This document shows, piece by piece, positions 8,292 to 15,805 of a DNA stretch of 64,000 nt (positions within the stretch are counted from its first letter, which is position 1; every line of letters starts with the position of its first letter). Location of the stretch: the NCBI RefSeq assembly GCF_030757795.1, contig NZ_JAUQWH010000015.1, forward strand, positions 28,340 through 92,339, in the 5' to 3' direction. Origin of the DNA: Actinoplanes oryzae (GTDB lineage Bacteria > Actinomycetota > Actinomycetes > Mycobacteriales > Micromonosporaceae). The notes below the pieces were generated by a model that had not been told where the DNA came from, did no database searches, and saw nothing but the letters and a program-made list of their open reading frames with translations. Both the position numbers and the translations under genes were made by a program.

Positions 8292-9024
8292 CGGCCGACC
8301 TGAGCTGACTCTCCGTCAGGAAGAGCGCGTCCTCCAGGTCGGCCCCGCGCAGATCCGCCCCGCGCAGGTCGGCACCCGTGAAGTCGGCCAGCCGCAGATC
8401 GGCGTCGCGCAGATCGGCTCCGATGAGGACGGCGCCCCGGAAACTCGCGCCACGCAGGTCGGCCCCGCGCATCCGGCGCCCGATGAGGTTCGCGCCGCGG
8501 TGGTCCGGCTTCCGGGTGCCGGCCCGGGCCAGCTCACTCGCGCGCACGAGCAGCGGGTTGACCTTCCGGCGATGGGCGTCCAGGTCGAGCGCGCCGAGGG
8601 CTTCGGGCGTGCCCCCGGTCAGGGCCTCCGTCTCGGCGCGCGCGGCCCGCAGCCGGTCGTGGACCCGGTGCGCGGCGGGCAGGCCGAGCGCCTCGGAGAC
8701 GTACCAGAGCAGCTCGTGCAGTTGCCGCATGATTGGCAGGGTCGCGAACATCGAGCCGGCCAGCCCCGGCTCCTCCCGCCAGCTGCGCCCGCCGAACGTG
8801 ACCTGCGTGACCTGCTGCCCGGCCCCGAAGCAGTCGAAGACCACGCACCCGTGAAAGCCCCGCTCGTCCAGCCGCTCATGAATGCCGCACCGGAAGTCGT
8901 CGCCCAGGTGGGGGCAGGCCCGCCCGGCGGGCTTGTCGATCGCGAAGTCCGACGACCGAGCGAACGCCGGCGCCACGCAGCACAGCCCGGCGCACCTGCC
9001 GCAGTCGGCGCGTAGCTCCATCAT
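8239..9024 (-). CDS. Cys-cluster (YkgJ-like) N-domain fused to C-terminal pentapeptide repeats
   Basis: 261 residues. The N-terminus carries a C-x2-C-x3-CC cluster (CGRCAGLCC) followed by Cys at RACPHL, RCGIH, HGCVVF and DCFG, the pattern of the YkgJ zinc/iron-binding family. A helical middle region follows. From about residue 170 to 245 there are at least a dozen A(D/N)LRG-type pentapeptides (ADLRGADLRGADLEDALFL), which build a right-handed quadrilateral beta helix. Its function is unknown; the Cys cluster suggests metal or Fe-S binding and the helix a protein- or DNA-mimic surface. Two adjacent ATG codons (9024, 9021) are possible starts. The 3' end overlaps the ricin-domain gene by 53 bp. 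Confidence 0.8.
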   Translation of the reverse strand: MMELRADCGRCAGLCCVAPAFARSSDFAIDKPAGRACPHLGDDFRCGIHERLDERGFHGCVVFDCFGAGQQVTQVTFGGRSWREEPGLAGSMFATLPIMRQLHELLWYVSEALGLPAAHRVHDRLRAARAETEALTGGTPEALGALDLDAHRRKVNPLLVRASELARAGTRKPDHRGANLIGRRMRGADLRGASFRGAVLIGADLRDADLRLADFTGADLRGADLRGADLEDALFLTESQLRSAVRTVAPTSGPRPRRTAG

Positions 9025-9116
9025 CCGCCAACCGTACCGTCGGTGACTCTAAGTGCGTAACGAGGTCGACCGTCCGGCTGAGGCATCTCCGCCGATATGC
9101 CTCATACGCTGCAGCA

Positions 9117-10112
9117 ATGATCTCGTTGCCGGCTGCTCGCGCCACCGCGCTCGCCATAACCCTTGGTAGTCTCTCCGCCCTCGCGCCGACGGCCCCCGCC
9201 GCGGCAGCCGACGTGCCCACCATCACCGTGCCGGCCAGCCGTCAGGGATACGGACCGATCACCATCACGGGAACGGCCACCCCGGGAGCAACCGTGCACC
9301 TCTACGAATCGGCCTACAAATTCCGCGACTTCTACCCGGCGCCGGACTACGACAACGGCGGCTACATCACCACCACCGCCACGAGCGCCGGCCGCTACAC
9401 GCTCACCCGGATCGTCGACTCGGGCTTCTACTTCTACGTCAAGGTCGACGGCGTCGACTCCGTACAGAAGCCGCTGGCCATGGGCATCGTCCCCACCCTG
9501 ACCGTCCGCAACTCCGTCGCCACCGTGGCCGCCGACCCCGCCCAGCCCGGCCTCCGCGTCCACGTCCAGCGGCTGTCCGGCACCACCTGGACCGACGTGG
9601 CCACGGGCGAAACCTCCGACCCGGCCGCCACCTTCTCGGCCCCGGTCGCCGCATCGGGTTCCTACCGCGCGGTCATCGACGCGGACACCGACAACAACCT
9701 CCTCCGCGGCACCTCCCCGACGGTGACCGTCGGATCCGCGGCGCCCCCGGCCCCCGCCGCGCCGGCCGCCGGCTCGGTGCAGTTCACAAAGATCCAGTAC
9801 GCCGCGAAGGACGAGTGGGTCCGCATCACCAACAAGACCAAGGCAACGATCGACCTCAAGGGCTGGAAGATCCGCGACGCCGCCCGGACCACCTACACGT
9901 TCACCACCAGCTACAAGCTCGGCGCCGGCAAATACATGTACGTCCACACCGGCAAGGGCACCAACGGCAAGCCCGACGTCAAGCACCGCTACTGGAACCG
10001 CCCCGCCGCAGTCTGGAACAACGCCGGCGACACGGCGACCCTGCTCGCCGCGACCGGCAAAACGATCGACACATGCAAGTGGGGCAAGGGCTCCGGCACC
10101 ACGTACTGCTGA
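9117..10112 (+). CDS. Secreted protein with C-terminal lamin-tail (LTD) domain
   Basis: 331 residues. Residues 1-30 are a classical signal peptide ending in PAAAA. Residues about 33-105 and 108-205 look like two Ig-like beta domains (VPTITVPASRQGYGPITITG; VPTLTVRNSVATVAADP), joined by an Ala/Pro linker to an LTD domain at about 222-331 (VQFTKIQYAAKDEWVRITNK; DLKGWKIRDAARTTYTF). Bacterial LTD domains are found in extracellular proteins, often with nucleases, and are thought to bind polymers or surfaces. No catalytic domain is present. It is divergent from the pentapeptide-repeat gene. Confidence 0.82.
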   Translation: MISLPAARATALAITLGSLSALAPTAPAAAADVPTITVPASRQGYGPITITGTATPGATVHLYESAYKFRDFYPAPDYDNGGYITTTATSAGRYTLTRIVDSGFYFYVKVDGVDSVQKPLAMGIVPTLTVRNSVATVAADPAQPGLRVHVQRLSGTTWTDVATGETSDPAATFSAPVAASGSYRAVIDADTDNNLLRGTSPTVTVGSAAPPAPAAPAAGSVQFTKIQYAAKDEWVRITNKTKATIDLKGWKIRDAARTTYTFTTSYKLGAGKYMYVHTGKGTNGKPDVKHRYWNRPAAVWNNAGDTATLLAATGKTIDTCKWGKGSGTTYC

Positions 10113-10162
10113 CCCCCGGATTGGGACCCAACACCCACCCCGTGCTAGCTTTACTGAGCCGA

Positions 10163-10236
10163 CGCGGGGTGGAGCAGCTCGGTAGCTCGCTGGGCTCATA
10201 ACCCAGAGGTCGCAGGTTCAAATCCTGTCCCCGCTA
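10163..10236 (+). tRNA. Initiator tRNA-fMet (CAT)
   Basis: 74 nt folding as a cloverleaf with anticodon CAT inside the stem CTGGG/CCCAG, whose three consecutive G-C pairs are an initiator hallmark. Position 1 is C and faces T at 72, an unpaired end as expected for an initiator. The D arm (GAGC...GCTC) and T arm (CAGG-TTCAAAT-CCTG) are intact. The 3' CCA is not encoded; cgta follows the discriminator A. A perfect hairpin and the degraded AbiEii region lie directly downstream. Confidence 0.95.
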
Positions 10237-10244
10237 CGTAGGTG

Positions 10245-10287
10245 GTAGGCCCTGTCCGCAGCACACTTCGCTGCGGACAGGGCCTAC
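10245..10287 (+). terminator. Perfect hairpin 8 bp after tRNA-fMet, probable terminator
   Basis: An 18-bp perfect stem (10245-10262 with 10270-10287) closes a 7-nt loop, followed by acttcgcatttg. A second GC-only hairpin (9-bp stem, 3-nt loop) sits at 10300-10320. No long T-run follows, as is common in actinobacteria. It is well placed to end the tRNA transcript. Confidence 0.6.
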
Positions 10288-10317
10288 TTCGCATTTGCCC
10301 TGGGGGGCCGAGCCCCC

Positions 10318-10488
10318 CAGACCCCCACGGTGCGGTGGCCACTGTGAGGGGGATGGTTGCGCTGGGTTGGTGGGGGGCGCGTTCGCTGCGCTCCGCGGTC
10401 GGTAGTCAGGCGCTGAAACCCGGTATCCCCTCGGTCGTCGGCCGCGAAGGCGAATAGCGGGCTGCCGGGGGTGCCGCCACTGAGCAGC
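10318..10488 (+). repeat. Direct repeat copy A (171 bp) flanking the AbiEii remnant
   Basis: Begins cagacccccacggtgcggtg and ends ccactgagcagc. It matches 11506-11652 almost base for base except for about 24 extra bases (near 10351-10375) and a few substitutions. It contains the segment cccggtatcccctcggtcg, which occurs a third time, inverted, at 11678-11740. It is not protein-coding as far as I can see. Confidence 0.85.
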
Positions 10489-10689
10489 CTGGGCGGCGTG
10501 TGTCGTTCCGTCCGGTTGCCGGCGGTGCGAGAAGACCTCGCGCAGGAGGTCGGCGGTGGCGGAGCTAGGTGATCTGGGCCGCGGAGAAGGTCCACGTGCG
10601 TGGCTTGGTGGCGAGCTTGGAAACGGCCTCCGGAAGCTACTGACGCCTGTGGTGTCAGCTTGGCGGGGCAAGTAACAAGGGTAGTTACT

Positions 10690-11385
10690 TGGCGTACAGA
10701 TTTGACACTGCTCCCCTTCAGCTATGGCGTCATCGAACGGCGCGGCAAGTGGACGCTCACCTACGATCACAGCTTCGGCGGCGACACTGGTGCCCTGCAA
10801 AGCAAACTGGACCTGAATCCGCCGCCCTGGCTGCCGCCGGTACTGCGCGGATGGCAACCCCTGCCCATTCACACCCGGTACGGGCTACCTGCTCTACCTC
10901 AGCTTCAGGTGATCCGCCTAGAGGAGAACATCGCCGAGAAGATCGCCCGTCTGAATCGCGCCACCCCCGCCCGCGACATGTATGACCTGCGCTGGGTCAT
11001 GATCAACACCCCCATCACCGGCAAACTGGACCACGCCCTCATTCGCCGTCTCGCCATCCTCAAAATCTGGGTCGACGCCAACGGTCTCCACGCCGGCGAC
11101 ACCTACTGGAAGCCAGGCCACGAAGGCCCCGCCTTCAACCCGACGAAGTGGCTCCGCGACCGTGGCGTGGGCGAGTTCGACGAACAGGACATCGGAGCGC
11201 TCGCCGTCCCCACCCCCACCGCGGCCGAGTTGTCGGAGGCCCTTTACACCCATTTCAGGTTCCTCGCCGACCTCGACGACGACGAACGACTCCTCGCCCA
11301 GGCTCGTGAGCAAGACCGTCCTGTCGCGCTACGCGCACTGGCCGCCCTGCCCGGCGGCCGACTGGCCGACACCAGCCTGTACTGA
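10690..11385 (+). pseudogene. Remnant of an AbiEii/AbiGii-type nucleotidyltransferase toxin (5' part lost)
   Basis: The open frame runs from 10600 to 11385, but family-like sequence starts only around 10690. It matches the C-terminal half of AbiEii toxins: the diagnostic segment RLEENIAEKIARLNR followed by ARDMYDLRWV, then a helical tail. The N-terminal nucleotidyltransferase domain (G-G-T-A/S and D-x-D region) is absent, and no AbiEi antitoxin gene is adjacent. Active AbiEii proteins are toxins of abortive-infection toxin-antitoxin systems; this copy should be inactive. Near-identical repeats at 10318-10488 and 11506-11652 flank it, suggesting insertion or deletion at a hotspot after the tRNA. 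Confidence 0.72.
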
Positions 11386-11505
11386 GTCCCCGGCTACCGA
11401 CGGATCCGGCCGTTGAAGGCATTCGGTGCTGGTTCCGATATGTCGCGTGGCACCGGGTTGTCGGATCGTTGACCGTACCGGTGCCCTCGTCTGTGGGCTC
11501 GGAGG

Positions 11506-11652
11506 CAGACCCCCACGGTGCGGTGGCCACTGGTGAGGGGGCGCGTTCGCTTCGCTCCGCGGTCGGTGGTCAGGGCGCTGAACCCGGTATCCCCTCGGTC
11601 GTCGGCCGCGAAGGCGAATAGCGGGCTGCCGGGGGTGCCGCCACTGAGCAGC
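11506..11652 (+). repeat. Direct repeat copy B (147 bp)
   Basis: Second copy of the element at 10318-10488, same orientation, lacking the 24-base segment of copy A. The right half (gaacccggtatcccctcgg through ccactgagcagc) is nearly identical. Together with the inverted copy at 11678-11740 it can form a large imperfect hairpin. Confidence 0.85.
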
Positions 11653-11677
11653 AAGCCGGCGGCGAGCCGACCAAGGC

Positions 11678-11740
11678 TGGCGGCACCCCCGGCAGTCTGC
11701 TCGGCTGAGAGTGGCCGACGACCGAGGGGATACCGGGTTT
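11678..11740 (-). repeat. Inverted partial copy C of the same repeat
   Basis: Reads tggcggcacccccggcag ... ggccgacgaccgaggggata on the plus strand, the reverse complement of the two conserved blocks of copies A and B; the 17 bases between the blocks have diverged. Only 25 bp separate it from copy B. Confidence 0.75.
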
Positions 11741-11802
11741 CCCCATCCCCGAGGTTTGAAGGCCCCGCCGGAGGCTGCTCTTGACCCCCTCCCTGCCGCG
11801 CG

Positions 11803-12645
11803 TCAACGAGGCACCCGCTCCGAACCCCAACTCCGCACAAACGGCAGCACGCGCGCGGTGGAGGAGTCCGGCTCGCAGGTATAGACGATCAGCCGTTGAT
11901 CGGGGGCATGGGGAAGGGCGACAGCCTCAATGGCGAACTCGAGGAGGCCGGCTGCCGGATGAACCAGGTGCTTGACGACCGAACTCCGGTCGGTGACGGT
12001 CTGATCGGTCCACCATTGCGAGACCTGGGCGGACCCGGCACGCAGATCCTCGATGAGGGTGGCGAGCTTCCGGTCGTGCGGGTGGCGGCCGGTCTCGTAG
12101 CGCAGGCCACCGACCGCGGCCCGGGCGAAGTCCTCCCAATTGACAATGCGCTCCCGGGCGACGGGCTCCAGCAGCAGCCACCGGACGAAGATGCGCCCCG
12201 GCAAGAACGACACCCCGAGAACCGCGTCGAGCAGAGCGTTCCGGGCCAGCACCTCCGACCGGCGCCCCAGCAGCAAACCCGGGACGTGGTCAAGAGCGGT
12301 CATGACCCGCAGCAACCCAGGCTCCGGCCGCTGCGGGCGGTCCGTGGCGGCGCGGCGGGGGGCGGGGCCGGCCAGGGCGCGGAGGTGCCGGCGCTCGTGC
12401 TCGTCGAGGCGCAGGGCGCGGGCGAGCGCATCGCAGATGTCGTCGCTCAGGGTGCTCTGCCGCCCCTGTTCGAGCCGGCTGTAATGGTCCGGGCTGATCC
12501 CGGCGAGCACGGCCAGCTCGTCCTTGCGCAGCCCCGGCACCCGGCGAACCCCCGGAAACGCGGTGATCCCCGCCTCCGCCGGGGTCAGCCGGTCGCGCCG
12601 GGAACGCAGGAACGACCCCAGCGCCGCATTGGGTGGATTCGGCAC
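11803..12645 (-). CDS. XRE-family regulator with MmyB-like ligand-binding domain
   Basis: 280 residues. Residues about 8-80 form the HTH (SFLRSRRDRLTPAEAGI; LRKDELAVLAGISPDHYSRL; EQGRQSTLSDDICDALARAL), the arrangement typical of actinobacterial MmyB-type regulators. Residues about 105-265 form the PAS-like MmyB ligand domain (WEDFARAAVGGLRYETGRHP; HPAAGLLEFAIEAVALPHAP). It is divergent from a Gfo/Idh-type gene starting at 12747, and a perfect inverted repeat lies between them at 12674-12702. In this family such regulators commonly control the adjacent oxidoreductase, so that gene is its likely target. Confidence 0.88.
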   Translation of the reverse strand: MPNPPNAALGSFLRSRRDRLTPAEAGITAFPGVRRVPGLRKDELAVLAGISPDHYSRLEQGRQSTLSDDICDALARALRLDEHERRHLRALAGPAPRRAATDRPQRPEPGLLRVMTALDHVPGLLLGRRSEVLARNALLDAVLGVSFLPGRIFVRWLLLEPVARERIVNWEDFARAAVGGLRYETGRHPHDRKLATLIEDLRAGSAQVSQWWTDQTVTDRSSVVKHLVHPAAGLLEFAIEAVALPHAPDQRLIVYTCEPDSSTARVLPFVRSWGSERVPR

Positions 12646-12673
12646 CCGGCCAGCCTAGGCATTCCCCGGCACG

Positions 12674-12702
12674 GGAGCCTGGTCATGGCGTGACCAGGCT
12701 CC
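12674..12702. promoter_or_regulatory. Perfect 12-bp inverted repeat, likely operator of the XRE/oxidoreductase pair
   Basis: Arms ggagcctggtca and tgaccaggctcc are separated by 5 nt (tggcg), lying 29 bp upstream of the regulator start (12645) and 45 bp upstream of the oxidoreductase start (12747). Its perfect symmetry and central place between divergent genes fit a dimeric HTH binding site. Confidence 0.65.
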
Positions 12703-12746
12703 GGTCGCTCTGGCTGCGGCGCCGGGACGGACCTTGGATGCAGGTC

Positions 12747-13820
12747 ATGAGCAACGAACCACTTCAGGTCGGCATCATCGGCGCGGACACCCGGGCAAGC
12801 TGGTCCCAGGTGTCGCACGTGCCGGCCGTCCGAGCCCTCGACGGCTTCGCGCTGGCAGCGGTCGCCACCCGACGGGAGGAGAGCGCCCGCGAGGCCGCCG
12901 CGGCCTTCGGCGCCCGCACCTGGTACGCCGACCCGGCCGCCCTCATCCGCGACGACTCGATCGACATCGTCACGATCGCCGTCCGGGTCCCCGCCCACCA
13001 CGACCTGGTCCTCGCCGCCCTCGAGGCCGGGAAGACCGTCTACTGCGAGGCGCCCCTCGGAGTGTCGCCCGAGCAGACCCGGGCCCTCGCGGCGGCAGCC
13101 GGCCCGGGGCGCCACCTCATCGGCCTGCAGGGGCGTCTCAACCCCGCCGTACGCCGGGCCGCGCAGGTGATCGCCGACGGCGGCATCGGCCGGCCGTTGC
13201 ACGCCCGCATCGTGTCGACGTCCTCCGGGTTCGGGCCCGTGACAGCCTCGGCCTACGACTATTTCGAGCGGGCGGACGCCGGCGCCAACCTGGTCACCAT
13301 CACGGCCGGGCACACGCTGGACATCGCGGAGGCCGTGCTCGGGGACCTCGCCGAGGTCGACGCGCGGGCCGCGACCATGTGGCCCCGGCCGGTCCTGGCC
13401 GACACCGGCGGGACGGCCGTCCGCGAGGTGCCCGATCACCTGGACGTGCTGGGCACGACCGCGGACGGGACCGTCCTGGCCGCGAGCGTTCTCGGCGGCG
13501 TGGCGCCCGAGGAGGCGACCTTCCGGTTCGAGCTGCGCGGCACCGAGGGGTGGCTCTCGCTCACCGGGGGCTCGCTCTACGGCGTGCAGGCCGGCGACCT
13601 CACCCTCACGTCGAGCGCCGCCTTCGAGGCGCCGGACGCGCCGGCGGCGAAGGGCATGGCGGCGGGGCCCGCCCTGAACGTCGCCGAGGCGTACGCGACC
13701 CTGCTCCGGCCCGGCCTCGCGGGCCCGGACTTCGCCCTCGCGGTGCACAACAGCGAGCTGACGGCCGCCGTCGCCCGCGCCGCCGCAACAGGGGAGCGGG
13801 TCACGAGGATTCACGGCTGA
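12747..13820 (+). CDS. Gfo/Idh/MocA-family protein lacking the catalytic Lys motif
   Basis: 357 residues from the second of two close ATGs (12738, 12747). The N-terminal Rossmann domain (LQVGIIGADT) has lost the classical G-x-G-x-x-G spacing. Position 95-100 reads YCEAPLG where typical family dehydrogenases have E-K-P, so the conserved Lys is replaced by Ala; Gal80-like members have a similarly altered motif. The C-terminal alpha/beta domain (residues 120-340) is complete. It may be an NAD(P)-dependent sugar dehydrogenase with altered chemistry, or a nucleotide-sensing non-enzyme; the second is inference. It is divergent from, and probably regulated by, the XRE protein at 11803. Confidence 0.8.
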   Translation: MSNEPLQVGIIGADTRASWSQVSHVPAVRALDGFALAAVATRREESAREAAAAFGARTWYADPAALIRDDSIDIVTIAVRVPAHHDLVLAALEAGKTVYCEAPLGVSPEQTRALAAAAGPGRHLIGLQGRLNPAVRRAAQVIADGGIGRPLHARIVSTSSGFGPVTASAYDYFERADAGANLVTITAGHTLDIAEAVLGDLAEVDARAATMWPRPVLADTGGTAVREVPDHLDVLGTTADGTVLAASVLGGVAPEEATFRFELRGTEGWLSLTGGSLYGVQAGDLTLTSSAAFEAPDAPAAKGMAAGPALNVAEAYATLLRPGLAGPDFALAVHNSELTAAVARAAATGERVTRIHG

Positions 13821-13871
13821 GCCGCCGGAACGCCTCGGCCGGGAAGGGCGACCGGCGGCGCAGCCCGGCTG

Positions 13872-15149
13872 TCAGGGGTCGAGGGTGACGTCGCGGGCCC
13901 GGACGTACATGAAGCGGTGGTGGAAGGAGATGCGGTAGTAGGTCTCGGCGCCCGCAATGACGGTGTGGTTGTAGGGGACGCCGGCGCCGTCGAAGCGGGC
14001 GTAGTAGATCTTGGCGCGGTCCCGATCGGCGAGCTGGTACCGCTGGCCGGCGGGGATCGCGTACAACGCGGTCGGAGCGGGCGGGGTCGCGGGGTTGCCC
14101 GCCGGCGCGCCCGCGGGCCACTCGCCCGGCTCGGGGAGGTTGGCGGGGAAGACGGGGATCGTGCCGGAGCGGGGTCTGACGGTCACACCGGCCGCCGGGC
14201 GGAGCACCTTGGTGGGCAGCCAGCCCTTCTGACCGCCGAACCAGATCGCCGTCCACCCTCCCCGGCGCTCGGCCACCGCGTACGTGCGCCCGGCCGCGGC
14301 CTTGTCGGACCAGTCCGCGATGTCGGTCGTCCCGCCGCCGAGGACCGGGTCGGTCAGCAGGGGCGCGTCGTCGCGCGGCTCGGTGCGCAGCAGCACGGTG
14401 CTCGACGGGCGGCGAGGCAGGTCCTGGCAGCCCGAGGCGGTGCAGGAGGTGAGGGCGGGCTGGTTGGTGGCGAAGCCGGGAGCGATGGTGACCAGGGCGC
14501 GGCCGGGCTCGGCGGCCGGCGCGTGCAGCAGCCGCATGAAGCGGTCCCAGTCCCAGTACGGGCCCGGGTCCGTGTGGGATTCCTCGAAGCGCTTCTGGTT
14601 GGCGACGTCGTCGTGGCCCAGGATGTGCTCGCGGTCGAGCGGGATGCGGTAGCGCGCGGCCAGGTAGCGGACCAGGGCGGCCGTGTTCTCGTACAGCGCG
14701 TCGGTGAACCAGGCGGTGCCCTCGGCGGCGTAGCCCTCCTGCTCGATGCCGATGGACTGCGCGTTGATCAGCGAGTTGCCGGCGTGCCAGGCGACGTCGC
14801 TGGTGCGCACCATCTGGGTGACGTGGCCGTCGGCGGAGCGGATCACGTAGTGCGCGGAGGTGTAGGCGGCCGGGTCCTGGAACCAGGCCAGCGTGCCGTC
14901 GTAGCTGCCCTCGGTGTCGTGCAGGACGATGTACTTGATCGGCAGTTGCTTCGACGGCCGGTCCGCCGGGTCGTAGTTGCCGTACGCGTTGGCGTCGGCG
15001 GGATTGTTCGACGCGTAGGCGGCGGGGACGAAGTCGCAGGCGAGCCGGGCGGGGCACTCGGGGGTGACCGCCGCGGACGCGGGCGCCGCGGGCAGGCCGA
15101 CCGCCAGCGTCACCACGGCGGCGGCCGCCGCATGGAGAAGAAGTCTCAC
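13872..15149 (-). CDS. Secreted N-acetylmuramoyl-L-alanine amidase (amidase_2 type)
   Basis: 425 residues from a GTG at 15149, where a Sec signal peptide starts (VRLLLHAAAAAVVTLAVGLP, ending ASA). Residues about 65-210 are an amidase_2 (PGRP-like) domain: the zinc-ligand region is visible as YIVLHDTEGSYDG, HYVIRSADGHVTQMV, VAWHAGNSLIN and HTDPGPYWDWD (ligand His, His and Asp/His positions). This enzyme cleaves the lactyl-amide bond of peptidoglycan. The C-terminal half (about 230-425) has SH3-like repeats (WTAIWFGGQKGWLPTKVL) that probably bind cell wall. It stands alone with no lytic partner nearby. Confidence 0.88.
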   Translation of the reverse strand: MRLLLHAAAAAVVTLAVGLPAAPASAAVTPECPARLACDFVPAAYASNNPADANAYGNYDPADRPSKQLPIKYIVLHDTEGSYDGTLAWFQDPAAYTSAHYVIRSADGHVTQMVRTSDVAWHAGNSLINAQSIGIEQEGYAAEGTAWFTDALYENTAALVRYLAARYRIPLDREHILGHDDVANQKRFEESHTDPGPYWDWDRFMRLLHAPAAEPGRALVTIAPGFATNQPALTSCTASGCQDLPRRPSSTVLLRTEPRDDAPLLTDPVLGGGTTDIADWSDKAAAGRTYAVAERRGGWTAIWFGGQKGWLPTKVLRPAAGVTVRPRSGTIPVFPANLPEPGEWPAGAPAGNPATPPAPTALYAIPAGQRYQLADRDRAKIYYARFDGAGVPYNHTVIAGAETYYRISFHHRFMYVRARDVTLDP

Positions 15150-15228
15150 ATCCGGCGACGTTAATGACGTTCGTCCGGAATCGGCCGGCCTGTGCACCGA
15201 TGTCCGCGAGATCGGCGCGAACGTCCCC

Positions 15229-15615
15229 TCAGCCGGCGAGGGGCTCCGGGGGCGGGTCGTCGTCGATGGCGAAGAGCATGGGGTGGACGGCGAGGCGGTG
15301 GTCGCGTTCCCGGCAGCGCGCCGGGGGGAGCAGCGACGAGCCGTGCTCCGGGTGCTCGCCGCAGTGCCGCATCGCGCGGTTCACCGCGTCCTCGTGGTGG
15401 CGGCCGCCGCCGTACTCGCCGCAGGTCGTGCAGTCCCAGCGCCAGTAGGCGGGGCCCTCGTCGGACTCGTGGCGGCGGATGCGCAGGGGCGGTCCCGCCT
15501 TGTCGCGGGCGGCCGCCAGGATGGCGGGCATCTCCCCGGCGGACGGCGGGCCGGCCGGCCGTCTCGGGATCTGGCCGATGATCTCGGCCAGCATGCTGGT
15601 TCCGGTGCCCGGCAT
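15229..15615 (-). CDS. Hypothetical protein with a zinc-knuckle-like CxxC
   Basis: 128 residues from an ATG with a strong GGGAGGGG ribosome-binding site. The chain is polar and rich in Arg/His/Pro; the only notable elements are a CTTC pair (WRWDCTTCGEYGG) followed by His pairs and two more Cys (MRHCGEHPE, PARCRERDH), which could make a small metal site. I do not recognise a family. It reads convergently toward the amidase gene. Confidence 0.55.
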   Translation of the reverse strand: MPGTGTSMLAEIIGQIPRRPAGPPSAGEMPAILAAARDKAGPPLRIRRHESDEGPAYWRWDCTTCGEYGGGRHHEDAVNRAMRHCGEHPEHGSSLLPPARCRERDHRLAVHPMLFAIDDDPPPEPLAG

Positions 15616-15805
15616 CTGCGCCCCTCCCGTTCACGCCGTGGAAAATCCGAGATCAAGTCTGAACCGGACGGCCCGGCGAGGACCGGTCGTTCGCGGATTC
15701 CGGGGCACGTATTCACCCGCAGTGGTGCAACCCTCGCGTACGGGCTGCGGTGCTGGTGGAACGCGGTGTTACCGTGGTCGATCGGCGGCACTGGGAGGTG
15801 GCTCG

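Noticed and set aside
10245..11740. Integrative element ended by a tRNA attachment site
   Set aside because: No integrase gene and no duplicate of the tRNA 3' end were found; the repeats do not match a tRNA sequence.
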